DNA of 36,086 bases, taken from Pseudomonadota bacterium (lineage in GTDB: Bacteria; Myxococcota_A; UBA9160; JADFDR01). How positions within the stretch are numbered: position 1 is the stretch's first letter; every line of letters starts with the position of its first letter. Shown here piece by piece: positions 1 to 8,186 of the stretch. The position numbers were made by a program, and so were the translations under genes. Below the pieces are notes generated by a model, which was not told the DNA's origin, did no database searches, and was given only the letters and a program-made list of their open reading frames with translations. The stretch lies in the NCBI GenBank assembly GCA_003353845.1, contig PIVT01000039.1, positions 1 to 36,086 on the forward strand, in the 5' to 3' direction.

Positions 1-2
1 GC

Positions 3-236
3 ATATGCGTCACCATTTTGCCCCTTCTGATCGGATATGCCTTCGGGCGAAAAGTGCTGAAAATACACCCCGTATTATTACTTGGAGGGATTACCGGATC
101 CATGACCAGCGGCGCTTCCCTCAGTGTGGTTACAAAAGCTGCAAATAGCTCTATCCCTTCGCTTGGCTACACGGGTGCTTATGCTTTTGCCAATGTCCTT
201 TTAACCATTGCTGGCAGTATTATCTTGTTCTTTTGA
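3..236 (+). CDS. AspT/YidE-type transporter, C-terminal end (partial)
   Basis: This is the 3' end of a gene that begins before the window; the frame is open from base 3 to the TGA at 234-236. The 77 visible residues are very hydrophobic. They contain the stretch GGITGSMTSGASLSVVT followed by PSLGYTGAYAFANVLLT, which is typical of the second membrane repeat of the AspT/YidE/YbjL antiporter family (putative aspartate-alanine exchanger type). The last segment is a transmembrane helix ending in ILFF. Function is by family resemblance only, and the substrate cannot be read from this fragment. A TTG at 18-20 lies in frame but is an internal codon, not a credible start. Confidence 0.7.
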   Translation: MCVTILPLLIGYAFGRKVLKIHPVLLLGGITGSMTSGASLSVVTKAANSSIPSLGYTGAYAFANVLLTIAGSIILFF

Positions 237-328
237 ATTGGGAACACATAACCCGAGGGGTTAATTCCGACTCTGAACACGGATTTCATCCAGATACCCT
301 CTTCTACGCGTCTAATTCAGGTTCCTTC

Positions 329-358
329 GGGGTCCCTCTCCCCTCTTTGTTTTTTCTT
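329..358 (+). terminator. Possible weak terminator after the transporter
   Basis: GGGG (329-332) can pair with CCCC (340-343) around a 7-nt loop, followed by a T-rich run up to about 358. A second small hairpin, AACCC-GAG-GGGTT, lies at 250-262. The stems are short, so this is a modest candidate for ending the transporter transcript before the CBS gene. Confidence 0.3.
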
Positions 359-467
359 CTATCTCATGGACCTAACGGCGTGCTACTCTGGAGGATACGA
401 TAGGAATAGCATTAGAAACAGCGCCTTAGGGGAACTCCAAGGTGCCAGTAACCTTGGGGAGAACACC

Positions 468-917
468 ATGACACGCAGGCCATTATTCAACACATCGATT
501 CTTCAAGAAGCGGCTTCCACCCTTCCGAGCCAGAAAGTACTCGTCCAGTCGCAGGATACGGCGGTGGGCACTGCACTCGCGAGCATGCAATACCTACACC
601 TCAGCGCGGTGATCGTCACAGCCACCGGCCGCGAAAACTCGCCGATCATCGGTATCTTTACCGAGCGCGATGTCTTGCATCGCGTCATCGATCAATATGG
701 GGACCTGTCCCTTTTACCCCTAAATGACGTGATGACACCGGATCCCATCGTTGGAACGCAAGACAGTACCCTGGCCTGGCTGCTCCATTGCATGAGTCAC
801 AAAGGGATGCGGCATATTCCCATTGTAGATGAGAATAGACATCCCCTCTACGTGATCACCGTGCGCGATATCATGGAACTTCTCGTGGAATCCTTCCCAC
901 CTGACGCCATCCAATAA
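468..917 (+). CDS. CBS-domain pair protein
   Basis: 149-residue soluble protein made almost entirely of one tandem CBS pair (Bateman module), which in other proteins binds adenine nucleotides or similar ligands. The first CBS ends in the characteristic GIFTERDVLHRVID. The second starts at LNDVMTPDPIVG and runs through MRHIPIVDE to the closing ITVRDIMELL. The ATG at 468 is chosen because GGGGAGA at 456-462 is a good ribosome binding site 5 nt upstream; the frame stays open further upstream to an ATG at 366, but those residues do not look like protein. There is no fused effector domain, so the target is unknown. It stands alone between a transporter and an SDR gene on the same strand. Confidence 0.85.
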   Translation: MTRRPLFNTSILQEAASTLPSQKVLVQSQDTAVGTALASMQYLHLSAVIVTATGRENSPIIGIFTERDVLHRVIDQYGDLSLLPLNDVMTPDPIVGTQDSTLAWLLHCMSHKGMRHIPIVDENRHPLYVITVRDIMELLVESFPPDAIQ

Positions 918-982
918 ACGATCCGTTTACCCTGCTCCAATGGCACACTACTATTGTTGTAGATGCTTGAGGAGAGAACGAC

Positions 983-1750
983 ATGGGACGGCTCGAAGGA
1001 AAAGTAGCCATCGTGACGGGGGCCGCGCGGGGTATCGGTGCTGCGACGGCCCGGCTTTTTGCGCGCGAGGGCGCTCGCGTTCTCATCGCGGACCGCCGGG
1101 ATGACGAGGGCCAGGCCGTCGTTAAAGAGATCAAGGAAGAAAACCCCGGTGCCGCGCAGTATGTCCATCTGGACATTACTTCAGAGTCGGAATGGCAGGA
1201 AGCTGTTGGCTTTGGCGTACAGGAGTTTGGGGGCATCGACATCTTGGTCAATAACGCGGGCATCATTCGCATTGCTCCGCTGGTTGAATGCTCCCTCGAG
1301 ATGTTCCGCAAGGTGTTGGACACAAATCTCATCGGTGCGTTCCTGGGCATGAAGGCCGTCGTCGAGTCCATGAAAACGCGAGGCGGTGGATCCATCGTCA
1401 ACTTCTCGTCGGTTCAAGGATTCGAGGGCCGTTACGGCATGCCTGCCTATACCGCTGCAAAGTATGGAATCCGCGGGTTGACGAAGACGGCGGCTATCGA
1501 GTTGGGGCCGCTGGGGATACGGGTGAACACACTCATGCCGGGCCCGACAAAGACGACGATGACCCAGCGGAAAGGCTGGACCGATGCGGATTACGACGCG
1601 GCCTATGGGAAGTATCCCCTGAGTCGAATGGCAGAGGCGTCCGAGATCGCGCAGGCGGTACTGTTTCTCGCGAGTGATGAGTCCTCATTCTGCACAGGTG
1701 CAGATCTCGCTGCCGACGGAGGAGTTTCGGTGGGGAAGCCACGCGACTAG
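983..1750 (+). CDS. SDR family NAD(P)-dependent oxidoreductase
   Basis: 255-residue classical short-chain dehydrogenase/reductase. The cofactor glycine motif TGAARGIG is at residues 12-19, NNAG at 90-93, the catalytic Ser at about 142, and Tyr156/Lys160 in YTAAK. The C-terminal part carries the usual PG motif (MPGPTKT) and ends in GADLAADGG, as in hydroxysteroid or 3-oxoacyl reductase-like members. An Asp at the end of the second beta strand (IADRR, residue 37) favours NAD over NADP. The start has GGAGAG shortly upstream. The actual substrate cannot be deduced; neighbouring lipid genes make an alcohol or steroid-type substrate possible, but that is inference. Confidence 0.88.
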   Translation: MGRLEGKVAIVTGAARGIGAATARLFAREGARVLIADRRDDEGQAVVKEIKEENPGAAQYVHLDITSESEWQEAVGFGVQEFGGIDILVNNAGIIRIAPLVECSLEMFRKVLDTNLIGAFLGMKAVVESMKTRGGGSIVNFSSVQGFEGRYGMPAYTAAKYGIRGLTKTAAIELGPLGIRVNTLMPGPTKTTMTQRKGWTDADYDAAYGKYPLSRMAEASEIAQAVLFLASDESSFCTGADLAADGGVSVGKPRD

Positions 1751-1777
1751 CCCCTCGCAAGACTCCACACTGAACGG

Positions 1778-2674
1778 TTATTCGGTGGCGGGGCCCTTCA
1801 GCCGATCGATGACTTCACGGTAGCGGGCTTCGGTTCGTTCCAAAACCTCATCCGGTAGCGTTGGCCCAGGAGCCTTCTTGTTCCAATCCAGTGTCTCAAG
1901 GTAGTCGCGGACGATCTGTTTATCGAAGCTCGGCGGGTTCACTCCCGGCTCCCATTCGTCGGCGGGCCAGAAGCGAGACGAGTCGGGTGTGAGTGCCTCG
2001 TCCATGAGGACCAACTTATTGTTCTCATCGAGGCCGAACTCAAACTTCGTATCGGCGATCAGAATGCCACGCGCGCGCGCGTGCTCTGAAGCCAACTGGT
2101 ACAACGCCATGGTCATATCTCGCACTTGGTTAGCGATGTCTTCGCCTGCCAACTTCACGGTCTCTTCGAAACTAATGTTCTCATCGTGCTCGCCAGGTGC
2201 CGCCTTGGAGGAAGGAGTGTAAACGGGCTCGGGCAGTCGCTCTGCAATTTGAAGTCCCGGCGGAAGCTCGATGCCACAGATCGCGCCAGTCTTCTGGTAA
2301 TCCTTCCAGCCAGAACCGATGATATAACCGCGCACGATGGCCTCGACGGGGACGGGCTTCAGCTTGCGCACGAGCATGCAGCGCCCTTCCGCTTGAGCGA
2401 ATTCCTCGGGGTCCGGCAGGACCTCTTCGAGTTTTCGATCACTCAAGTGATTGGGAATCAGGTCCTTGGTTTTTTCGAACCAGAAATCAGAAATACTCGT
2501 CAGCAGTGCACCTTTGCCTGGAATCGGCGAGGGAAGGATGACATCGAAGGCGGAGAGGCGATCCGTGGCGATGAACAAAATATGGTTGTCCCCGACGCCG
2601 TAGAGATCACGCACCTTGCCGCGGTGAAGTAATGGGAGGGATTTGATGTTTGTCTCGAAGACAGTCTTCTGCAT
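1778..2674 (-). CDS. purC: Phosphoribosylaminoimidazole-succinocarboxamide synthase
   Basis: 298-residue SAICAR synthetase of the longer, yeast Ade1-like type found in many proteobacteria (the E. coli enzyme is about 237 residues). It ligates aspartate to CAIR in de novo purine synthesis, in the cytosol. Recognisable parts are GKVRDLY near the N-terminus, the ATP-site segment [28 protein letters not shown], the central [13 protein letters not shown] region, and IADTKFEFG followed by [10 protein letters not shown] near the C-terminus. The ATG at 2674 is preferred because AGGA lies 8 nt upstream; an ATG three codons earlier (2683) has that AGGA almost touching it. It is downstream of the lipase-chaperone pair on the same strand, separated by about 200 bases. 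Confidence 0.93.
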   Translation of the reverse strand: MQKTVFETNIKSLPLLHRGKVRDLYGVGDNHILFIATDRLSAFDVILPSPIPGKGALLTSISDFWFEKTKDLIPNHLSDRKLEEVLPDPEEFAQAEGRCMLVRKLKPVPVEAIVRGYIIGSGWKDYQKTGAICGIELPPGLQIAERLPEPVYTPSSKAAPGEHDENISFEETVKLAGEDIANQVRDMTMALYQLASEHARARGILIADTKFEFGLDENNKLVLMDEALTPDSSRFWPADEWEPGVNPPSFDKQIVRDYLETLDWNKKAPGPTLPDEVLERTEARYREVIDRLKGPATE

Positions 2675-2873
2675 GATGTTCATCCTAAGAAGGTGAGAGG
2701 AACTTGGGTTTCGCCGAGGATTGGATAAATAATGTGGCCCGGAAGTTCAATGGAAAGCTTCAAAAATCTCTATGTAGGAACCCTGGTTGGCGCTGAGATC
2801 AAATGCCCTGTAGCCGATGATTCCAAGCCACAGCGGATTGATGATTGACTCCGGCGCCTTGAGGGCTCGCAGG

Positions 2874-3932
2874 CTAGTCCAGCTCACTGGCAGCAATTCG
2901 TTCAAGAGCTTGTACTCGAAGCTGTTCCGTTGAGTCAAAGTAAGTTGTGCGCAGTTCGTTGACGAGGGAAGCCTTTTCGAATTCGCTTAAGCGCGGGTCA
3001 CTTTTAATGGCTTCAGACTCCTCATTGTAGGCAGCAACGCGCTCGTTCCAGACCTTGTGTTTCTCATCGAGATCCGCCAGGCGCCAAGCCGCCTCCTCTC
3101 CCAACGCGTCCGCGCGCAGCTGCCAGACATCCTGATCCGATGCACCCTCTTCCCGCATTAAAGAAGCAATTCGCGCGGTCTCGGCTGGAGCCAGGCTGTC
3201 AATGATTCGGCTGCGCTGCTGAGGATTCAGTTCGGCTTCAATTTCCATGACCCGATCCCACTTCTCGGCTTCACTGAGGTCTGGATCCCGGACAACCTCC
3301 CAGCGCTCGAAGGCGCTCTGGGCATAGCGCTCTTCATCTGCAAAGAGTTCATGAGCGAGTTCCTCACCAAATGCCTCACTGCGAAGCTTTGAGACACGCT
3401 CGAAGGCTTCTTTGAAGTCTGCGGCCTCGCCCCCCGTCAGCATCATCTCACTGGCGCCGGCGCGGTAGTCGAGAAATTGCTGAAGGAAGGCGTAAGCCTC
3501 CGCCGCTGCCTCGGGAGGTAAGGCATCGATCTGCAGTCCGATGCGCGCAAGAATCACCTCAGTTGGCTCTTCCCCTAGTGCGGTGAAAAAGTATTCGAAA
3601 AGCCGAAGTGCGTTTTTGTTGGCAATGAAGTGACCCCGCGCATCTAGCTCCAAAGCACCGTCGACATCAGTGCCCTCTAGCGATGCTGGGAAACTGATTA
3701 GCGCAAGTGCCCGAGCTCTGTCCGCGTCAAGTTGAAGATCGGATGCCAAGCCCCCTGGTGGTACAAGGCTTCCCTTGAAACTCTGTGGCAGCTGAGAGCT
3801 GCTTGCACCGAGCGCACGGGTTTTGTCTCTGCCCGCCGTGTCCCGTGAAGTGGCGATTGCCACGGCAAGGACCAGTAGCACTACACAACCAGCCCCCCCG
3901 GCGATGATCCGGTTTAAAGGAACAGTGCGCAC
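2874..3932 (-). CDS. lifO: Lipase chaperone (lipase-specific foldase)
   Basis: 352-residue periplasmic steric chaperone that folds the secreted lipase encoded just upstream. An N-terminal membrane anchor (about residues 9-28) is followed by a variable Ala/Gly/Ser linker. Then come the Lif signature SLEGTDVDGAL (84-94) and RLFEYFFTALGE (110-121), the family motif RxxFDY with Glu in place of Asp. The rest is the long charged helical domain that wraps the lipase. The GTG start lies 3 bases after the lipase stop, so translation is probably coupled. Lif genes are almost always paired with a family I.1/I.2 lipase, as here. The symbol follows the Lif/LimB/LipB family. Confidence 0.92.
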   Translation of the reverse strand: MRTVPLNRIIAGGAGCVVLLVLAVAIATSRDTAGRDKTRALGASSSQLPQSFKGSLVPPGGLASDLQLDADRARALALISFPASLEGTDVDGALELDARGHFIANKNALRLFEYFFTALGEEPTEVILARIGLQIDALPPEAAAEAYAFLQQFLDYRAGASEMMLTGGEAADFKEAFERVSKLRSEAFGEELAHELFADEERYAQSAFERWEVVRDPDLSEAEKWDRVMEIEAELNPQQRSRIIDSLAPAETARIASLMREEGASDQDVWQLRADALGEEAAWRLADLDEKHKVWNERVAAYNEESEAIKSDPRLSEFEKASLVNELRTTYFDSTEQLRVQALERIAASELD

Positions 3933-3935
3933 CTA

Positions 3936-4874
3936 TTAGAGCCCTGCGTTTTTCAATCGATTTGCATGTGCGCGAAAGATGGCCTTGGGATTTTGCTCCG
4001 CAATGGGAACCAAGCCGAACATCAAGTTCACCTCATCAACATGGTTATGCCAATAATTATCACGGATCACTTTGCCCAGATGGGAATCACATTGCCCCAC
4101 CAAACCGTCGTTGGGGCCATTGATCAACGGGGCTGTAAAGAAGAAAATCCAATCCGTGAAATCGATGAAGGTCGTTACGACGCCCACCCCACTCCAAGAG
4201 TAGACACGGATGCCGTTCTCCACATAGGGCCCCTCGCCGCAGGCTTCCGTGGGCAAACCGATGCCGTAGTTCGCATTGAAGGCTGCGACACCCTCGGCGG
4301 TGAAGGCCTCAGCCATGGCTTCCGGGTCGTTGGCATAGGGGGTGCCAGAAAGAAACGCGATCAAGTTTCCCAAACCACCGATGAAAGCGAGAATGGCAGG
4401 GTCGCTCTCCTCGCCGAAAGCTTCGATGATACCACTGCCGTGCGGACCTCCGATGCTGGTGATCGAAGCCACGAGATCGGGCCGTACCGTCGCGACGTAA
4501 CGCGCATCCAGGGAACCCTGACTATGCCCGAAGATGTTGACCTTGGATTTTCCTGTGGTGGCCAGGATCGTCTCGATCTGTTCGATCAACTGTTCACCGC
4601 GCGCCTCGCTGGAATTCACCGGACTGACAGCCGTCACGTAAACGTCGGCTCCTCCGTCTTCCAGGGTATCTACGAGCCCGGGCCAGTAATCAATGACGCC
4701 GAGCATGCTATCGAAGCCAAGCAGGCCGTGAGCAAGAACGATGGGGTGCTTGGTCTTGGTGTAGGTCCACCACATCAACTCCTCCAAGAAGCCCGCTCGG
4801 ACAGCGCTGGCCGTCGAGAGTACGATGCCTAACACAAGTACAAGTCCCGTGATACGTCGGTTCTGTTTGCCCAT
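3936..4874 (-). CDS. lipA: Secreted triacylglycerol lipase (family I.1/I.2)
   Basis: 312-residue alpha/beta hydrolase. The signal peptide has basic residues, a hydrophobic run LVLVLGIVLS and predicted cleavage after ASAVRA (residue 27). The oxyanion HG is at 49-50 in AHGLLG and the nucleophile elbow GHSQG carries Ser118. Asp256 in NDGLV and His278 in NHVDEVN complete the triad, with Asp280 a likely calcium ligand. Cys212 and Cys262 match the conserved disulfide of Pseudomonas/Burkholderia lipases. Such enzymes are exported by Sec, folded in the periplasm by the chaperone and secreted by type II secretion, which is not in this window. A G-rich ribosome binding site precedes the ATG. The lipase plus foldase operon is direct support for the assignment. 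Confidence 0.94.
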   Translation of the reverse strand: MGKQNRRITGLVLVLGIVLSTASAVRAGFLEELMWWTYTKTKHPIVLAHGLLGFDSMLGVIDYWPGLVDTLEDGGADVYVTAVSPVNSSEARGEQLIEQIETILATTGKSKVNIFGHSQGSLDARYVATVRPDLVASITSIGGPHGSGIIEAFGEESDPAILAFIGGLGNLIAFLSGTPYANDPEAMAEAFTAEGVAAFNANYGIGLPTEACGEGPYVENGIRVYSWSGVGVVTTFIDFTDWIFFFTAPLINGPNDGLVGQCDSHLGKVIRDNYWHNHVDEVNLMFGLVPIAEQNPKAIFRAHANRLKNAGL

Positions 4875-5062
4875 GAATTTCCCCCCCTTACGATGATCGC
4901 TTTACTTCCCCTGGAGTTAACCACTCTACCTTAAGATCCATCAATCCCAAAGACATGAATACGGGAGAAAAACTGGAAAGTTTGCGAGTACCAGATAATC
5001 TTCGGCAAGAGTGAGATCGTCGGGGGCTCGGAGTAACGTGATTTAGAGAAAAGGAGATGGGG

Positions 5063-5671
5063 ATGACACGAATTGGAATGGCGCTCGTCACGGTAGCGCT
5101 TGGTGCGGTGATGCTGGGAATGCCTATGATCGCTTCGGCGGAACTCTACCGATACGATGACGAAAATGGCAAAAGACATGTCGCCAACGACATCAATGAC
5201 GTGCCTGTCCAGTTCCGTGAAGCCGCCCTTGCTGACTTAAAGGCCCGAGGAAATGGCGATACCCTGACTATCACCGATGGGGATGACTCTAAACTGCCCA
5301 GCAAAGCCACGCCCTCCGCTCCCGCCGCCACCACGCTTACAGAAGACCCCGCCCGCATTGGCGGGTACGACCGCTATTGGTGGAAAGAGCAGATGGAGAA
5401 GAAACAGGGACGGGTCGATGAGGTGCAGCAGGCACTCGACATCAAAAAGAGTGGGCGCCAGAAGGTATCCGATGATATTAGCGGCAAGGCCGGACCGGGT
5501 GGGCCCAAGGTCGACGACTCTGATTCGCGCGGCTTCGGTCGCGCTGGACTCAGAGACGAGGATATGACTGTGGATAAACTGGAGGTGTTGCTGGCAGAAG
5601 CCGAGGGAGACCTTGATGAGTTCAAGCAGCGAGCACGACAAGAAAACGTGCCCCCGGGTTGGCTGCGCTAG
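5063..5671 (+). CDS. DUF4124-type secreted protein
   Basis: 202-residue exported protein of unknown function. A signal peptide ends near MIASA-ELYRY, followed by the DUF4124-like start LYRYDDENGKRHVAND, a small domain common in periplasmic proteins of Gammaproteobacteria. Then come a Pro/Ala/Ser-rich linker, a charged helical region with probable coiled coil (KEQMEKKQGRVDEVQQAL and LEVLLAEAEGDLDEF), and the end PPGWLR. The ATG at 5063 is chosen because AAGGAG (5051-5056) lies 6 nt before it; an ATG at 5057 directly abuts that site. It is followed 3 nt later by a small membrane protein gene and is divergent from the lipase operon. Confidence 0.75.
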   Translation: MTRIGMALVTVALGAVMLGMPMIASAELYRYDDENGKRHVANDINDVPVQFREAALADLKARGNGDTLTITDGDDSKLPSKATPSAPAATTLTEDPARIGGYDRYWWKEQMEKKQGRVDEVQQALDIKKSGRQKVSDDISGKAGPGGPKVDDSDSRGFGRAGLRDEDMTVDKLEVLLAEAEGDLDEFKQRARQENVPPGWLR

Positions 5672-5674
5672 AAA

Positions 5675-6064
5675 ATGGGATCTCGTGGAAACGCATGGGC
5701 CACTACGCAAAGGAACGCAAGCGCAATCAGCACGGCGGTCCTGGTTGTCGCCTTGGCGCTTTGGGGCCTGTATCAAGGAGTCAATCGACCTTCCTTTGTG
5801 AGTCGAGAAAACATAAGAGCGGTTGTGATTCGAATCGATACAGCGTCTAGTGAGGGTGCCGAGCAAGTTGCCACAAATTCAAAGGTTCAATCCCTAGAGG
5901 TACGGCTGCCTGATGGAGAAGTCATCCCTCTTAAAATTGGGATAAGCAAGCGAGCGCCTCTCAAGGTTGGGGACTCGATCCCAATCATTCAAGAACTCTA
6001 TGATGATGATTCAAAGATGTACGTAATTGACCACCAGGAATGGAAGGTCAACTCTTGGGAATGA
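5675..6064 (+). CDS. Small membrane-anchored protein of unknown function
   Basis: 129 residues with one N-terminal transmembrane segment (about residues 18-35, ISTAVLVVALALWGLYQG) and a compact, probably periplasmic beta-rich domain. The domain contains VRLPDGEVIPLKIG and APLKVGDSIPIIQELYDDDSKMY, resembling the OB-like or DUF3592-like small domains that track a 'signal plus value' pattern; I cannot place it in a named family. It starts 3 nt after the DUF4124 gene, so the two are likely co-transcribed. Its 3' end overlaps the convergent SRPBCC gene by 17 bases. Confidence 0.6.
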   Translation: MGSRGNAWATTQRNASAISTAVLVVALALWGLYQGVNRPSFVSRENIRAVVIRIDTASSEGAEQVATNSKVQSLEVRLPDGEVIPLKIGISKRAPLKVGDSIPIIQELYDDDSKMYVIDHQEWKVNSWE

Positions 6065-6500
6065 CCCCTGGCGATGCGGGCCCCTTCTCCAGGTAGTCAG
6101 CCACCCAGGTCATGATCATTTGATAAAACCCCTGCGCTCTTGCTGTGGAATCCTCTTCGCTAACACCATCGGGTTCAGCCTTGCAGGCCCAATGCACTCG
6201 GCATCGATCCCCGTCGAGTTTAAACACCTGCGCGCGTGCCGTGTAATTTTTTGCTTTCAGGAATTCCACTTCGGGAACGGAATAATCCAAGATCATGTTT
6301 TCGTGGTCAATGGCATCTAAGCGTTCATGCAGTTGGGGAAGTCCGGGAGCGGTGACATGCCGCACCATCCCCACGCCTTCGCCTTCCAATTCGACTTTCT
6401 CCAATGCGGGGATCCAACTGATATCAGCGAAGTTGGCGAGCAACTTCCAAATTCTTTCCGCATGGACGTCAAACTCTCTCTCGATACTCACTTCAACCAT
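6048..6500 (-). CDS. SRPBCC family protein (polyketide cyclase/dehydrase-like)
   Basis: 150-residue START/Bet v1-like protein with a deep hydrophobic ligand cavity. The opening VEVSIEREFDVHAERIWKLLANF, the following WIPALEKVELEGEGVG and the closing long helix QMIMTWVADYLEKG are typical of SRPBCC proteins (polyketide cyclase/MxaD type). No catalytic residues are diagnostic, so ligand and reaction are unknown. It lies 35 bases downstream of an SDR gene on the same strand, so the two may be one transcript and act on a common small hydrophobic compound (inference). Confidence 0.8.
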   Translation of the reverse strand: MVEVSIEREFDVHAERIWKLLANFADISWIPALEKVELEGEGVGMVRHVTAPGLPQLHERLDAIDHENMILDYSVPEVEFLKAKNYTARAQVFKLDGDRCRVHWACKAEPDGVSEEDSTARAQGFYQMIMTWVADYLEKGPASPGVIPKS

Positions 6501-6535
6501 TGGACATGTTTCTCCCAGTTAAAACCTGCGTTCGA

Positions 6536-7285
6536 TCATTCCCAGAGCTTCGTTGTATGGTTAACAAGTTTGAAGGTCAGCTTGGGTGCAATGCGCACCA
6601 GCCATGGCAAAACCCTTCCATCTCCCATCCAGATTTCTGTTCGATTCGATGCCAGGCGCCGCATGGCTTCTTTAATGAACTTCTGCGTGCTCACCATGGG
6701 CAGTTCAATGCCATTCATCATGGGTGTGTCCGTTGTGGGTGGGTACAGCGTGATGACCTTTACCCGGCCAGCGAGTTGATGACGCAATGAATCCGTATAG
6801 GTATCGAGTGCAGCTTTGGATGCACAGTAAAAGGGTAGCTTGGCTATGGGCACGACTCCGCCTGGTGAGCTGATATTGAGAACGACGGGGTCACTTTGCT
6901 GCATCAGCAGGGGTAGCAACAAGGTAGTGAGCGTGACGGGGCCAAAGAAATTAATGCCCAAGTCATGCTCGGCGGTTACCAGGTCTAGTTTTTCGGGTTG
7001 GCTCAGGTCGTAGGCGCGCAGCACGGCTGCATTGTTGATGAGAACATTGATGGCATGTCCGTCGCGCTTTAGATTTTCCAAAAGGTTGCGACGGTCGTTC
7101 TCGTCACTGATGTCGCAGCGATAGGCGATCAAGCCGGGTGTGCCCTCACAGGCCTCGTCGAGTTTTTCTTGTCTGCGGCCACAGATGATGACGCGGTTAT
7201 CTCGCTCTAAGAAGCCCTGTGCCATGACCAGGCCGATGCCCGTCGCGCCACCCGTGATCAAGATGGTATTTCCGGAAAGCTTCAT
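6536..7285 (-). CDS. SDR family oxidoreductase (DltE-like)
   Basis: 249-residue short-chain dehydrogenase. TGGATGIG at 11-18 forms the dinucleotide site, NNAA at 84-87 replaces the usual NNAG, Ser139/140 lies in NISSPGG and the catalytic pair is Tyr153/Lys157 in YCASK. CGRRQEKLDEA after the second strand (Arg37, Arg38) favours NADP. The LYPPTTDTPMM segment and the overall pattern fit the DltE/YqjQ-like clade, whose physiological substrates are mostly unknown. A strong GGGGAGAGGAG stands directly before the ATG. It is probably co-transcribed with the SRPBCC gene downstream. Confidence 0.87.
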   Translation of the reverse strand: MKLSGNTILITGGATGIGLVMAQGFLERDNRVIICGRRQEKLDEACEGTPGLIAYRCDISDENDRRNLLENLKRDGHAINVLINNAAVLRAYDLSQPEKLDLVTAEHDLGINFFGPVTLTTLLLPLLMQQSDPVVLNISSPGGVVPIAKLPFYCASKAALDTYTDSLRHQLAGRVKVITLYPPTTDTPMMNGIELPMVSTQKFIKEAMRRLASNRTEIWMGDGRVLPWLVRIAPKLTFKLVNHTTKLWE

Positions 7286-7392
7286 CTCCTCTCCCCGCTT
7301 CTATAGTAGAAAAGCATGGGTTCAAGCTAGTCCCATCGAGCAGCGACGTCTATGCATCTTTGAGGCCGTCGCCGAGAGCGAGATTCAACCCT

Positions 7393-7605
7393 GAAGCCGC
7401 AGTATCGGTGATACCACGGGCAGGAAAGGTGGTGGGAGAATCCAAACGTTGAGGTGACCACCGCTCTCTTCCTCGACGATGGTCACCCAGGTTCAAGTCG
7501 TCATCTGACCACAGGCACTGCTCAGCATCATCACGGCCAGTAACGCGGCCGACGGCGCAAGCCTGTTCCTCCCCTTGCTTTGTGTGCTTCGTGTGCTTCG
7601 TGTAG
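7393..7605 (-). pseudogene. Possible remnant of a small lipoprotein gene
   Basis: Reading the minus strand from about 7605, one frame gives a basic stretch (KGRNR), a hydrophobic core (APSAALLAVMML) and a lipobox-like SSAC, as in a lipoprotein signal peptide. A TGA stop follows five residues later. The same frame then continues with protein-like sequence (TWVTIVEEESGGHLNVWILP) and ends at a second TGA (7393-7395). There is no good start codon and no homologue I recognise. It may be a decayed gene or chance; the signal-peptide look is what makes it worth listing. A perfect 8-bp inverted repeat sits just after the internal stop (7453-7487). Confidence 0.25.
7453..7487. repeat. 8-bp inverted repeat
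   Basis: GGTGACCA at 7453-7460 and TGGTCACC at 7480-7487 are perfect reverse complements separated by 19 bases. They could form a hairpin or a spaced operator. The gene to the left (SDR, minus strand) starts about 170 bases away. Confidence 0.4.
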
Positions 7606-7670
7606 TCCCCTTATCTTCTCTTCTTTCGTCCCCTTACTCCCCTTACTTCCTTCGCACTATCCCCTTGTTT
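7578..7670. repeat. Short tandem and dispersed repeats
   Basis: Two adjacent copies of GTGTGCTTC (7582-7590 and 7591-7599), flanked by partial copies, are followed by a pyrimidine-rich stretch in which TCCCCTTA occurs three times and TCCCCTTG once up to about 7670. Similar TTCGTGT-type strings are known as low-complexity intergenic repeats in various bacterial genomes (recalled knowledge). No function can be assigned. Confidence 0.5.
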
Positions 7671-8186
7671 TTGCACTCAGGCGAGGCAGCAACTGAGATC
7701 CTCCGCACCATAGGTATTAGGCACTTTCCGAGGATCCGTTCCCTGACCGCCCCCACTGGCGGCTGCTCTCTTCCATCGCCTCTAAATCTGTTCTGACTAA
7801 TTACAAGAAGCTTTATACACTGAACGCGAATAATGAAAAACGAAATGCAACGTAAAATTGGACAATGGAAATTCAAATTCGAAGTTTTTTAGCAAGAAGC
7901 GCTTGTTGACAGGGTTCCAAATTTTCACGGGTGCTTTACACCTGGCCACTTTTTATATTGCGAGATTCTATATAGATAGCAGTGTTTATTGCGCATCGTA
8001 CTCAGTTACTGGCCGAGAGAAATCAAGTTTAGTGTATGGTGTACGCCAACAAAGATTACCAAAAGATTACAAATTAATTTTTTTTGAATTTTTGATTTTG
8101 AGACTCATCAATATAAAAATTAGCGCGTCTGAGTTTCTATATTGTGTTGCGTCCGTCGATCAGTTTTCTCTTTTCTGTCGCTTGAA

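Noticed and set aside
2747-2938. 63-codon frame after the lipase chaperone
   Set aside because: It overlaps the end of the chaperone gene by 65 bases, lacks a ribosome binding site and has no recognised similarity; its hydrophobic look is not enough.
7435-7500. Selenocysteine recoding at the internal TGA
   Set aside because: The hairpin after the TGA has a 19-base loop without the bacterial SECIS features, no CxxU-like motif is present, and no selenium genes are seen.
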